Assembly: GCA_028278645.1 (NCBI GenBank) | Contig: JANQDZ010000047.1 | Coordinates: 62,001-126,000 of the forward strand | DNA length: 64,000 nt | Reading direction: 5' to 3' | DNA from: Longimicrobiales bacterium | GTDB lineage: Bacteria > Gemmatimonadota > Gemmatimonadetes > Longimicrobiales > Gaopeijiaceae | Shown here: positions 25,569 to 35,212 of the stretch, one piece after another | Layout of the letters: every line of letters begins with the position of its first letter | Numbering within the stretch: position 1 is the stretch's first letter | Made by a program: the position numbers and the translations under genes | Notes under the pieces: model-generated | The model's database searches: none | What the model was told of the DNA's origin: nothing | What the model saw: only the letters and a program-made list of their open reading frames with translations

Positions 25569-28500
25569 CTATCCGCCGCTCCGTCTCTCGACCACGACGT
25601 ACAACCCCTGTCCGGCACGGACGGGAACCGCCGCCAGGTCTACCTCGCCTCCCTCCTGAATCCCTTCCACAACCGGGGCATAGGCTCTAAAGGTGGGTTC
25701 GCCTCCGCCTACCACTGATCCCTCGGCTACCGCGGTGTCCGGGTCGACCTCTGGCTCCTGCCCAGTCCCCAGGCTGTCCTGGCCGATTCCGGCTTCCGGG
25801 GCTACGACCTCGGCCGTGAGACCGAGGGCATCCAGGTCCAACTCCAGGGATACGACCTCGTCCTGGTCCGACCAGGAGGCGAGGGTAATCAGGACCGCAT
25901 CAGGACGGGCGTAGGTTGTCGCGAGGATGCGTGGGTGGTCAGTACTTGCCGGAGGATCGTCCAGCCAGTACCCGAACATCCGACTTTCCGCGATCCCGAA
26001 CTCGTTCATCATGGCCCAAACGGGTCGCGGATCGTTCCCGCCGTACTTCCGCCCGGTCATCCCGTAGAGCAGCCCCCGATATGGGTGGCCGCCGTCCTGG
26101 AGCATCTCTCCCATGAGGCCGAAGGGAAGGCCGGCCACCTCCGTCATCCAATAGTCCTCATCCAGCTCGTACTCGAAGTACTCTCCGAACCAGAGGCGTG
26201 AGATGAAGGGGAAGTGCTCCATGTAGAGCATGGCGCTGTTGGTGAATCCGTCTCGGATGTTGAATTGGTTCGCCGAGTGGAGGTCGATGACGACTTCGTC
26301 ACGGTGTTCATGAAGGACCGTCACCAGTCGCTTCACCGTCTCACGGCTAAAGGCGATGTCGTCGAGGTAAAGGCCGTCGATGTGCTGATTCTGGGCAAGC
26401 CAGTTCAGCCCTTCGATGTAGTAGTTGGTCCAGCGGGACGTGCCCTTGTTGAGCATGGCCGCGTCGTCCACCCGCCACGCGTGCCAGGCCGAGTGGTACC
26501 CCGATTCCATGTGCTCCTGCATCCACGAGTGGCCGCCGCCTTCGCCGTCGTTGAGGATCTCATCGCCCAGACTGCGGAAGGCGAAAAGCTCATGGGCCTT
26601 GTAGGTGAGCTCACGAATGGTGTTGTAGAGTTTCACCTTGATTCCCTTCTCATGGGCTTCCTCGATGTAGGCGCTCTGGAGGTCGAGGTTGAAGAAGGGA
26701 TAGTTGATGAAAGGATTGATTTCGTTGGCATGGTGGATGTTCACCACCGTCCCACCCCATGCCCGGACCGAATCCACCGGCACGTACTGGTGCACGAACC
26801 GTGTGTTGAAGTGGGCCCCGGTGTCGATTGGTTTGAAAGGGGTCAGGAGAAAGCGGATGTTGAAATGGAGGGTGTCACCCTCCAGAACCTGCCTTGGCCC
26901 GGAGTAGTTATCGGCGACGACGGCACGGGCTTCGACGTCAGAATCCACGGTAGCTTCGGCGGGATCGCCGGATGCCGGGACCAGTACCTGTTCCTCGAAA
27001 ATCTGGATTCCTCCCCTGCCCTCGTTGAACCAGGAGGGAGGCATATTCAGTGGTTGGTTCCGATAGAAGTTCGTGTTCAGGGGCCTGACATAGTTCTCGT
27101 CCCGGAGAACATACTGGAGTCCCTTGTGGACCCCGCCGAGCCAAACTCCTTCCTGGTGGTTCTCCACCGCCCACTTCCAGTCCACGAAGTCGGGGCGTTT
27201 GCCGCCTTTCCTCCCCAGCCCCAGCATGTATTCGGCTGCGTCCGGTACCATGTGGATCGGAAGGCTGATCTCGTCGATGGCTGCATCGCTGGTGGCGACC
27301 AGGGTGATCCGGAGGTCCATCATCCCGTCGTATTCCAATGCCCCATCGACGGTCATATCCAAATAGTCCGAGGTGCTCTCGGCCCTCCATTCCGTTCTGC
27401 CAAGGGATATCGGCCGGATCCGGAACGGGCTGGACTCGAATTGCTCCAAGTGGTTGCCCGGGGTGATCACCCTGAGGGACATGGGCCCGGAAAGCACCGT
27501 CTCCGGCTCGTCGGCCAGCTCGGTGAGCTCCGGGGTGAAGTAGGAGTAGATCTGACTGGGAAGTCCGGTGGGCCCCAGCTCCACCCGGCGACCAAGTATG
27601 GAAACGGAAGGCCCGGCGGACCGGGTGGCGCGGTGGATCCGGACCGGCACGAACGGTTCGATGATGAAGTCGGGGTCGGATCCGATGGTGGAGTTGAGCC
27701 AGGCCAGCCGGGTTTGCAGATCGGGCTCGTCGAAGCCCTGGTTCGCGGCAGTCGCGTCCTGAACGTCGAGAAAAACCTCCACCGACCGGCTCCCACGGTT
27801 GGCGGAAGTCACCGTGACCGACCCTGTCACCGAACCCGGCCGCTGATCAGCCGGCACCTTCACTCCGAGCCAGAGAGGCTGGACCGTTTCAGCCGGGACG
27901 TGGATTTCTTTGGTGAAGGGCGCCCCTGTCCGGTCCACTCCACCACAGTTGAAGCAGGTGAGCCGGTCTTCCCAGGAGGTAGGGAAGTTGTCGAAGGTGA
28001 CGGTGAGGTCTTCCAGCGGTTCGTCCCCCGACACGACACCCAGCTGAAAAGTGAAGGCCTCGTCACGGAGGATCTGGCTGGAGAAGGCGGAGGTCGGTCG
28101 GCCCAGCCAGTGCCGTGGGATGAAGTGGCGCATCCGGATGGGATGGTCCCGATGCTCGGGCACCACGGTCCAGGGCGGGTCCCTCTCCCTCTCCAACACC
28201 GGCCTGGCCTCGGCGGTCGCCTCTTCTCCTGGTTGCCGGCCATCCAGCCCTACCACTCCGGACCAAAACTCCTCTACCTCCTCGGGCGTGGCGATTACCT
28301 CCATGGGGAAGAAGGAGTGGAAGTCGTCTACCGATTGGATGTGCGTGGTGGCGGTTCTGGGTAGTTCGTGGCTATCGCGGTTCCTGACCATCGCCTCCCA
28401 CCCGGGGTTGGGATCGGGGGACAATCCCATCCAGGAGAGGTCACCCAGACCAGCCTGTTGGGCACGGGAGGGACTCTCTCCTTCCCCCAACGCCATCCCT

Positions 28501-29066
28501 CCCGCTCCCCGGGCGGCAGCGAGAAGCTCGTCGGACGTCGGGTAGTTGATAGTGGGGTAGTACCCCCCCGTCGACTGCCAGGGCAGGTAGTAGACGTGGT
28601 AGGCGGAAGAGCCCGGATTTGGCTGGAAAACCACGTCTCCCGAGGGATTCTCTATCCGCAGCGCCATGGAGTTTCGAACCACCTCACCCGATGCGGCGTC
28701 CACGACGATGATCCCTTTTTGGTCCGGGTTCGCGTCTCGCCGACGCCATGGGATGGTGGCCAGGACCGCTTGAGGGGTGGCGGCGCCCGGTGGGTCCGTG
28801 GCTTCCACCTCCACTACGGCCCGATGGTTTCCCCATGACACGCCCTCCGGGCCCGCCGGGAGGTGGGGTTCCCAGTTCCCGGCTTCCCAGACCACGCCGT
28901 CGATGACGTTTGGCACGGCTGGGGCTCGAGAAAGGCTGATGACTGGGAATGCCTCCTCGGCTTCTGAGCTTCCCACCCTGGTAGACTCATTGTCGGTGCA
29001 GGCCGCGATGCCAATCAAGAATGAGACGAGTATGGCCCCGATAGGTCTGAACTGCCTGAGTTTCAC
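25569..29066 (-). CDS. Large lipoprotein with glycoside-hydrolase-like (DUF6067/GH123-type) domain
   Basis: Starts at GTG 29066 behind GGAGGG. The 1165 residues begin with a lipoprotein signal ending at IGIAAC23. Residues 55-300 look like a carbohydrate-binding beta-sandwich of the type found on exported enzymes. Residues 460-700 contain LAWLNSTIGSDPDFIIEPFV and similar strands typical of DUF6067-like proteins. A TIM-barrel-like part follows with NIHHANEINPFINYPFF, IKVKLYNTIRELTYKAHELF and a likely active-site strand HIDGLYLDDIAFSRETV with two Asp. The protein probably acts on glycans at the cell surface. The family is recalled from sequence style, not verified. Confidence 0.65.
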   Translation of the reverse strand: MKLRQFRPIGAILVSFLIGIAACTDNESTRVGSSEAEEAFPVISLSRAPAVPNVIDGVVWEAGNWEPHLPAGPEGVSWGNHRAVVEVEATDPPGAATPQAVLATIPWRRRDANPDQKGIIVVDAASGEVVRNSMALRIENPSGDVVFQPNPGSSAYHVYYLPWQSTGGYYPTINYPTSDELLAAARGAGGMALGEGESPSRAQQAGLGDLSWMGLSPDPNPGWEAMVRNRDSHELPRTATTHIQSVDDFHSFFPMEVIATPEEVEEFWSGVVGLDGRQPGEEATAEARPVLERERDPPWTVVPEHRDHPIRMRHFIPRHWLGRPTSAFSSQILRDEAFTFQLGVVSGDEPLEDLTVTFDNFPTSWEDRLTCFNCGGVDRTGAPFTKEIHVPAETVQPLWLGVKVPADQRPGSVTGSVTVTSANRGSRSVEVFLDVQDATAANQGFDEPDLQTRLAWLNSTIGSDPDFIIEPFVPVRIHRATRSAGPSVSILGRRVELGPTGLPSQIYSYFTPELTELADEPETVLSGPMSLRVITPGNHLEQFESSPFRIRPISLGRTEWRAESTSDYLDMTVDGALEYDGMMDLRITLVATSDAAIDEISLPIHMVPDAAEYMLGLGRKGGKRPDFVDWKWAVENHQEGVWLGGVHKGLQYVLRDENYVRPLNTNFYRNQPLNMPPSWFNEGRGGIQIFEEQVLVPASGDPAEATVDSDVEARAVVADNYSGPRQVLEGDTLHFNIRFLLTPFKPIDTGAHFNTRFVHQYVPVDSVRAWGGTVVNIHHANEINPFINYPFFNLDLQSAYIEEAHEKGIKVKLYNTIRELTYKAHELFAFRSLGDEILNDGEGGGHSWMQEHMESGYHSAWHAWRVDDAAMLNKGTSRWTNYYIEGLNWLAQNQHIDGLYLDDIAFSRETVKRLVTVLHEHRDEVVIDLHSANQFNIRDGFTNSAMLYMEHFPFISRLWFGEYFEYELDEDYWMTEVAGLPFGLMGEMLQDGGHPYRGLLYGMTGRKYGGNDPRPVWAMMNEFGIAESRMFGYWLDDPPASTDHPRILATTYARPDAVLITLASWSDQDEVVSLELDLDALGLTAEVVAPEAGIGQDSLGTGQEPEVDPDTAVAEGSVVGGGEPTFRAYAPVVEGIQEGGEVDLAAVPVRAGQGLYVVVERRSGG

Positions 29067-29109
29067 ACTTCCCTCCGGATCAACCGGCTATCAACAAAGC
29101 AGCTAGGCA

Positions 29110-30138
29110 TCAGCGTTTTCCGGTTCCGTCCTTGAGCGCTTCGATCTTCTCTTCGACTTCTCCCGGAACGAGGAGGTTGTCGGAGATCTGGGCCAACTCC
29201 TCTGCAGCCCGCCACGCCGCTCGAAGCTCGTCCAACTCCCCCTCCATGGCTCTCCGTTCCTGTTCTTCGTGTAAAGCCATCTCGATGGCGATTCGGCTGT
29301 CTGGAGTGAGAGCACCGACATTTGCGCCCGCCCGGTCCAGGGACATGACCCATCGGATGGACGAGCCCGGCCGAGGCCGAGCCTTCCCCCAGGTCTCCCG
29401 GAGGAAGGCCTCCGGGCCTCCCACCTCAGAAAGCATTGAGACGGCGTCTTGGACCGCCTGGATACGGGCTCCGGCATGGTTGACCAGGGGGAAGATCTTG
29501 CTGGCCACCCGCTTGGCATCCTGGCCGTAGAACGATACGGATTCCTTCCGTTTCAGTCGGACTCTCAGCCCGAGCTCTTGTTCCTCTCCCGGGTTCAGAA
29601 AGTCGACCTGGCCGGAATGGACCTTCCGGGCCGACCCATCAGGGAATCGGATGGAAGGTCGGGATCTCCACTTTCGGATTGCATTTACGATTTGGGGTGT
29701 CTGGTAAAGGAACCCAACCGCTCCCATGCCCACCAATGCTCCAGCCACCGCCAGACTAGCCCCAGCTGCCACACCGGCAACGGCGTAGTAGGTATTCCTT
29801 CGGTATCGTCGGCCCAGGGTTTCTCCGTATCGGCATACGGCGAACTCCACGGGCAGCGGCTCCCCAATCCGGATTAGCCGAAGACCCTCGGGGTGGGCCG
29901 CCAGGCCGATCTCCTGGGAATGTACCCTGGTAGGAAGTCTGCCGAAGAGAATCTCGCATTCCTCCACGGCCTCCCACCGCTCCTCCATGGGGGTGAGGTT
30001 CCAGCGGCGACAGGACCCGCAAACCGCCCACATTCTCCCCTTCATGGGGTCGAAGGCCAACCTCCGTCCCACGGGGAATGTCTCGATGACTTCGTTCCGG
30101 CCCAGACCTTTGTCGCAGAAGATGCAGGTGGAGTACAC
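29110..30138 (-). CDS. Zn-ribbon membrane protein, function unknown
   Basis: GTG 30138 lies three bases after the stop of the DUF5107-like gene, so the two form an operon. Of 342 residues, the N-terminus is a four-Cys ribbon: STCIFCDKGLG and AVCGSCRRWN (about residues 5-8 and 40-43). A hydrophobic Gly/Ala-rich segment lies at about 118-145, and a charged coiled-coil region at about 290-340 (EMALHEEQERRAMEGELDEL). No enzyme motif is seen. It may be a membrane-bound scaffold. No family is recognised. Confidence 0.55.
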   Translation of the reverse strand: MYSTCIFCDKGLGRNEVIETFPVGRRLAFDPMKGRMWAVCGSCRRWNLTPMEERWEAVEECEILFGRLPTRVHSQEIGLAAHPEGLRLIRIGEPLPVEFAVCRYGETLGRRYRRNTYYAVAGVAAGASLAVAGALVGMGAVGFLYQTPQIVNAIRKWRSRPSIRFPDGSARKVHSGQVDFLNPGEEQELGLRVRLKRKESVSFYGQDAKRVASKIFPLVNHAGARIQAVQDAVSMLSEVGGPEAFLRETWGKARPRPGSSIRWVMSLDRAGANVGALTPDSRIAIEMALHEEQERRAMEGELDELRAAWRAAEELAQISDNLLVPGEVEEKIEALKDGTGKR

Positions 30139-30141
30139 GGG

Positions 30142-33100
30142 TTACCTGATCCCTCCACCCAGCTCGAGAGCCCGTTGGATCAGGACCTTTTCCACCCCTT
30201 CCGGCGATCTCTCCGCCATGGCTTCGAGTTCGGCCCGGCTGGGCGGCTCCGCCTGGCTGCGTTCCGCCAGGCCCAACCTCCCTTCAGCTTCCGCCAAGAT
30301 AAAATGCACCAGACGCTCGTCCGGATTGTAGGGTCGGCCCTGACCCAGTGACTCGGGCCACTCCAATGCGGCCAGCAGGTGCTCCCTGGCCGTCGCCGGA
30401 GCCCCCCGCTCCATCGCATCCAACGCGACGGTTACATGAGCTTGCTCGTAAAGTCGATGACTCTCCCGAGCATTTTCCGACGGCAGGACGTGAATGGCCT
30501 CCATCACCTCCACGGCTTCCTGGCCCCTTTCCAGATTGACCAGGGACTTCGCCCGGAGGAGATCAAGGTTGAAATCCCTGGGGAACCGATCTCGAGCTCT
30601 TTCGATTGCAGCCAGAGCCCCTTCCCACTCGCCCTGCTCCTGGTAGTGCCGGACTAGCTGGACGTGGAGGATCCTCTCTTCAGGAGCCAGCGCAACCGCG
30701 TGCCTGAGATCCGGCCCGGGATCCGTCCCCCGTACCTCCCTCAAAATGTGGGCTCGAGCGGCATAGGCCGGTCCGTAGTCAGGAGCTCGTCCCAGGGCGT
30801 TCAGTGCGTCCGCGGCTTCATCCTCCCTGTCCACGGCCCAGAGGTTTAGGGCGTGGAGGTACGCCCAAATCCATTCACGACTGTGGGAGTCCGCCCATGC
30901 CAGCACCGGCAGTGTCTCGCGACGATAGGGGAATTCGAACGCCGGGTCTCCGGCCCCCGCCAGGAGGGCCGGGTCATCCCGGAGCCACGCGATCCAGGCT
31001 CGGTGGAGGAGAGGTCGTGGTTCGTTCCCGCTGAGGAGGGTGAGGAGCTTCAGGGCATCTTCCTTCAGGCCGAAGCCCATGTATTTCACCGCGAGCTCCA
31101 GTAGGGTTTGATCAGGGAACTCCCCTCCAAGGCTCTGGGCCAGTTCGGCGCCTTCCTTCTCGACCAGTCCGGTGGTTTGGTCCGTCCCCGGGTTCCTGTT
31201 TACCGCCGCCCCACGACCCCCTTCTTGCGCCGCCTGGAGGTACGCCTCGGTTCTCACGAAGTGGTGCAAAGGATCGAGGGCCAACAGCTCGTCCCCCGCT
31301 TCCCCGGCCAAAGCGCTGTCCTGCGTTTTCCTGCCGATGACGGCCAACGCCTGCCAGGCCGGAACGCTGTACCGATCGAAGTTGATGGCGAGGCGGGCGT
31401 AGCGGGTGGCCTCTTCGTAGTCCCCTCCTGCGATCATGATCTCGGCGAGGGCTACATACGATGCCGCTCTGTATCCGACGGCCCGGGCGGCCCAACCGAA
31501 GGCGTCCCTGGCGTCGGCCGGCCGCCCGAAGGCTCGATAGATGGTGCCAGCGAGGAAGTTCGCCTTCGCGTCGTAGGCGTCGAGTTGTAACGCCTGATTC
31601 ACCCGGTGCAGCGCGACCCCGTAGGACGCGCTTCGGTAAAGGAGCTCTGCCGATCCCAGAAGCGCATCCCGATTCCATGGTTCAGCCTGGAGGGCCAACT
31701 CGAAGAGATCCCGGGCCCGGGCATAATCCCGGCCTTTCATCAGCTCCCGAGCCTGGAACACCATGCGGTCCACATCCGGGAGGTCGGGGAAGGCACCCGG
31801 GTCGGTGTCGAAGGGCCGATTGAGCCTGCGGGCCACCGGATCGGAGCTGTAGTCCAGGTCCAGCCCTTGGAGTTGGACTCGATACGGCTCGGCAGCCGTG
31901 ACGTCCAGGAGGGTGCTGAAGGTCTGGAGGGTCTGCAGGGCTACCGGTGTGGAGCTGACCAGGGTTTCCCCCGACCACACCTTCAGCGTATCACGGATCT
32001 CGCGGAATGACGTCACTCCAACACGGAGGCGTCCGCCTTCGTTGGCCGTGTGCAGGGCTCCATTCCTAGAGGCGTCTGTGAGCCCACCGGTCCCCTCCAG
32101 CGGAAACCAGGTCTCGGTCCACCGACTGGTTGACATGGGATCGAAGCCAGCCTGGGTGATGGGGTTCACGTGGGAGCCCGGCGAATACTGGACGAAGAGT
32201 CGCCCTGCTTGGAACTCCACGTACTGCCCATCCGTGTCGGTCAGTAGTTCTTCCCAGACGCCGCCTTCCCGGGAAAGAGCCCACAACCACAGCTTCTGGC
32301 CCGGCATGTCTTCGTACCGGGCCCAGTGGCCGAAGCCGTAGTCCTCGTCGTGGTAGTAACCCCCGAAGAAGTCGTTCAGCTCACCCACTACGTGATAGGA
32401 CTTATGGCCCTCGAATCGGTTGTTGTCGTAGAGGGGCAAGTACCTGCCCTGGTCGTCCACCGGCCAGGCTTCCGCTTCACCTGAGTGGCGGAGGTAGGCG
32501 TCACCTGGCATCGACATCTCCAGGTCGTCCTGAGCGAACGCCGCAGCAGTCATCCAGTTGTAGTAGGGTTGTTCCAGTGGCGTGGGATTGTACCACAGGA
32601 CATTGGTCTCGAAGTAAGCCCGATCGGCCGGGAGGCGGATCTCCACCCGCCAGTGAGTTCGAGAGGGGAGGTCCATGCTTCCTACCCAGCAACTCACGCT
32701 CCCGTCAGGGTTCTCCACCATCGTGTAGTCGACAGGGGTGGCGGTGGCGGGGGTGTGACCAATGACTCCGAAGTTAAACTCGATTCCACCCGAGGTCCAA
32801 GGACCGCGTAGCGCGATGTTTCGGAACTTCATAACCTCGTTCCGATAGATGAATTCGTGCCCGGTTTCCTTTACGACGGCGCCCCAGACCTTTCCCCCGA
32901 CCTCCGGCAGAACGAAAACCTCGATCCACTCGTTCTCCAGCTTCACCACTTTCCACTCCTGGGGCTCGGAGGTGGCGGAGTACCCCTCGAAGGAATGGTA
33001 GGGATAAAGGCGCGAATCTTTGATGAGGATCGGAACCGGATTTGGCTCGGAAAACGGATAGGTGTCGAGGGTCCGGATCTCCTCTGAAATCCGTGCAGCC

Positions 33101-33198
33101 GGGAGGGAGGTCTGAGCCTCCGCCATGTTCGGGGCCAGCCCGGCCAGTAGGACCGCGAGTCCGAGAACACGCCTTCCAGAACGCCAAGTGCAGGACAT
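30142..33198 (-). CDS. DUF5107-like exported protein with TPR repeats
   Basis: ATG 33198 is preferred to an upstream TTG at 33210. The 1018-residue protein has a signal peptide ending near AEA. Residues 60-330 match the DUF5107 style, a galactose-mutarotase-like beta-sandwich: VFVLPEVGGKVWGAVVKETG, then WTSGGIEFNFGVIGHTP. Residues 480-1000 are TPR-like helical repeats, such as ALQAEPWNRDALLGSAELLY and DALNALGRAPDYGPAYAARA. In Bacteroidota and Gemmatimonadota such proteins go with glycan use. The neighbouring GH-like lipoprotein on the same strand supports this. Confidence 0.75.
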   Translation of the reverse strand: MSCTWRSGRRVLGLAVLLAGLAPNMAEAQTSLPAARISEEIRTLDTYPFSEPNPVPILIKDSRLYPYHSFEGYSATSEPQEWKVVKLENEWIEVFVLPEVGGKVWGAVVKETGHEFIYRNEVMKFRNIALRGPWTSGGIEFNFGVIGHTPATATPVDYTMVENPDGSVSCWVGSMDLPSRTHWRVEIRLPADRAYFETNVLWYNPTPLEQPYYNWMTAAAFAQDDLEMSMPGDAYLRHSGEAEAWPVDDQGRYLPLYDNNRFEGHKSYHVVGELNDFFGGYYHDEDYGFGHWARYEDMPGQKLWLWALSREGGVWEELLTDTDGQYVEFQAGRLFVQYSPGSHVNPITQAGFDPMSTSRWTETWFPLEGTGGLTDASRNGALHTANEGGRLRVGVTSFREIRDTLKVWSGETLVSSTPVALQTLQTFSTLLDVTAAEPYRVQLQGLDLDYSSDPVARRLNRPFDTDPGAFPDLPDVDRMVFQARELMKGRDYARARDLFELALQAEPWNRDALLGSAELLYRSASYGVALHRVNQALQLDAYDAKANFLAGTIYRAFGRPADARDAFGWAARAVGYRAASYVALAEIMIAGGDYEEATRYARLAINFDRYSVPAWQALAVIGRKTQDSALAGEAGDELLALDPLHHFVRTEAYLQAAQEGGRGAAVNRNPGTDQTTGLVEKEGAELAQSLGGEFPDQTLLELAVKYMGFGLKEDALKLLTLLSGNEPRPLLHRAWIAWLRDDPALLAGAGDPAFEFPYRRETLPVLAWADSHSREWIWAYLHALNLWAVDREDEAADALNALGRAPDYGPAYAARAHILREVRGTDPGPDLRHAVALAPEERILHVQLVRHYQEQGEWEGALAAIERARDRFPRDFNLDLLRAKSLVNLERGQEAVEVMEAIHVLPSENARESHRLYEQAHVTVALDAMERGAPATAREHLLAALEWPESLGQGRPYNPDERLVHFILAEAEGRLGLAERSQAEPPSRAELEAMAERSPEGVEKVLIQRALELGGGIR

Positions 33199-33228
33199 GA
33201 TCGTGCCCAATCCTTTAGTGGTTTTCCC

Positions 33229-33828
33229 TCAGAAGTACTTCCTGAGGTTTTCCAGGACCCGTTCCTGGGCTCCTGCGGCCACGGAGCCGACGGCGGGAAG
33301 AGAACCGGGGAAGCTCCAAAGGTGCCCCAGCTCCAGCTGTGCATCTTTGGATGACCCTGACATCAGAACTTCCCCCCGAGCCAGGAGCGGGGTGTACCAT
33401 TTCGGGTTCCCGGCCTCATTGAGAGGGGCGGCCAGGAGATCGCCTCCGTCGATGGTGCCGATCACGACCCAAGGCCGCTCCCCCTGATAGGTAGTGGCCA
33501 GGGGCCCCCGCTCCGGATCGATCACGAGCTCGCCGGGCCAGATGACGTCCCAGAGCCGGCCCCCCGTTCCGATAGCTTCCCCCAAGAGCATCCGTGGATC
33601 TCCTCCCCCTTCCGATATCACCTCCAGAAGGTCTTCACTGAGGGCACCCGCCCAAATAATGAACCCATCGGCAAACCCCAGCAGTTGGGTGTGGAAGCTG
33701 GAACGGGCCAGGAGCCCGGCGTCGTGCACGGCCACCAGGATGGCCGAGTCCTCCGGAGGGCGGAACATGAGCCTGGCGAAGGCTTCCGGTCGGATCGACA
33801 CCTGGGTACCGGGAGGGAGAGTCGGCAT
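33229..33828 (-). CDS. Hypothetical protein, weakly PemK/MazF-like C-terminus
   Basis: This 199-residue soluble protein starts at ATG 33828. Residues 90-185 carry DVIWPGELVIDPERGPLATT, then RPWVVIGTIDGGDLLAAPLN and KDAQLELGHLWSFP, an order reminiscent of PemK-like/MazF-like folds (pGe.v..., RP.vvig..., later ....l..lW). No antitoxin gene is adjacent and residues 1-90 are not recognised. It lies 30 bases upstream of the DUF5107-like gene on the same strand. The relation is only a suspicion. Confidence 0.4.
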   Translation of the reverse strand: MPTLPPGTQVSIRPEAFARLMFRPPEDSAILVAVHDAGLLARSSFHTQLLGFADGFIIWAGALSEDLLEVISEGGGDPRMLLGEAIGTGGRLWDVIWPGELVIDPERGPLATTYQGERPWVVIGTIDGGDLLAAPLNEAGNPKWYTPLLARGEVLMSGSSKDAQLELGHLWSFPGSLPAVGSVAAGAQERVLENLRKYF

Positions 33829-33938
33829 AGGCTCTAAGCTGGGGTCGAGTTATGTGGTCCGTCCAGATCGAACGTCCGAGGCCTTCCGGGTGTGACCCCC
33901 ATCACTTCCCCGCCCGGAGGGTAGCGGTACCTTCGAGC

Positions 33939-35006
33939 ATGCTAACTGGCACGAAGCGAGTCGATGCTCCCGGCCTCAAAGGCTGGCTGGCCGGCCGGAC
34001 GGGCCGAAAAGGCGACCGGACCTTCCGGATTCGGCTTTTGACACAGGCTTTCTGGGCCGCTGTGTCTCTCCTTCTGGGCGTCCAGCTCGCAATGTTTTAC
34101 AGGGCCGCCCAGGCCGGGTCCCTCCCTCTCCCCACAAGGCCCCCGGGAGTGGAGGGGTATCTCCCCATCAGTGGCCTGATGGGGATTCTGGACTGGGTAT
34201 ATCAAGGGACCCTCAACACCATCCACCCAGCGGCCACCGTCCTGATCCTGATCGCCCTGGCCATGGCTCTCCTTCTACGGAAGGGCTTTTGTTCGTGGCT
34301 GTGCCCCGTGGGGTTTCTCTCGGAGCTGCTGGCGAGGTTCGGTCGGTGGTCCTTCGGCCGGAACTTCCGGATATGGAAGTGGCTGGACATCCCCCTTCGG
34401 AGCTTAAAGTACCTCGTTCTGGCCTTTTTCCTCTGGGCCATTGTCACCATGACGGCCGATCAACTCCAGGCTTTCATCCAGTCACCGTACAACCGGGTGG
34501 CCGACATCAAGATGGGGCTTTTCTTCGTGGAGTTGGGGAAGGTGGGGACGATCGTGATGGGGATCCTGGTGTTGGGCTCCGTCTTCGTCCAGGGATTCTG
34601 GTGTCGGTACCTATGTCCCTACGGAGCCCTCCTCGGGTTCTTTTCCTGGCCCTCTCCCACCCGCATCGCCCGGAATGCCGATCCCTGCGTGGACTGTGGC
34701 TTGTGTGACAAGGTTTGTATGGCCCGCCTCCCGGTCTCCTCATCCCGGAACGTGCTGAGCCCTGAATGCACGGGATGCCTGGACTGCATTGCGGTGTGCC
34801 CGGTGACGGAAGCCCTCGAGGTGAGGACCGTGGGGCGCCGTCGCGTCTCGTCCGTCCTGTTCGCCGGCGCGCTCATGGGGATTTTCCTGGCAGGGTACGT
34901 GGGAGCACGAACCTCCGGGGTCTGGTCCAACGAAATCTCGGACCAGGAATACGTCGAGCGAATCCCCGACATCCACTCGCCGGCCTACGGGCACCCAGGT
35001 AGCTGA
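33939..35006 (+). CDS. NapH/CcoG-like polyferredoxin membrane protein
   Basis: ATG 33939 gives 355 residues. There are about six membrane helices. Two motifs of the NapH/RnfABCDGE-linked family are present: GFCSWLCPVGFLSELLARF in one loop and FWCRYLCPYGALLGFFSWP in another. Two 4Fe-4S clusters follow: CVDCGLCDKVCM and CTGCLDCIAVCPV. Such proteins carry electrons from the quinone pool across the membrane to periplasmic acceptors. No FMN-binding partner is seen beside it, though an ApbE and its pseudogene occur elsewhere in the window. Confidence 0.85.
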   Translation: MLTGTKRVDAPGLKGWLAGRTGRKGDRTFRIRLLTQAFWAAVSLLLGVQLAMFYRAAQAGSLPLPTRPPGVEGYLPISGLMGILDWVYQGTLNTIHPAATVLILIALAMALLLRKGFCSWLCPVGFLSELLARFGRWSFGRNFRIWKWLDIPLRSLKYLVLAFFLWAIVTMTADQLQAFIQSPYNRVADIKMGLFFVELGKVGTIVMGILVLGSVFVQGFWCRYLCPYGALLGFFSWPSPTRIARNADPCVDCGLCDKVCMARLPVSSSRNVLSPECTGCLDCIAVCPVTEALEVRTVGRRRVSSVLFAGALMGIFLAGYVGARTSGVWSNEISDQEYVERIPDIHSPAYGHPGS

Positions 35007-35212
35007 TTGATCGGGAGGGGCATCCGCTCCCCCGGTAGCAGAGAACCGTCACCGAGGTATCTCCGAACAGACGCCCCTCCTCTTGCCACGGGCACCTCAC
35101 TCCGTAGTTTGCTTAACCTGGTTTAGGACTTCGTGTTCGAAGGTGGTCTCCGGCGGGCTTCCCGGCGTTGCGAGGTGGCCAGGAGACCCTTGATCCGTGC
35201 AAGGAGTGGGGA

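Noticed and set aside
26214-28364. 716-residue plus-strand open frame
   Set aside because: It is antisense to the GH-like lipoprotein, has no recognised domain and comes from codon bias of the real gene.
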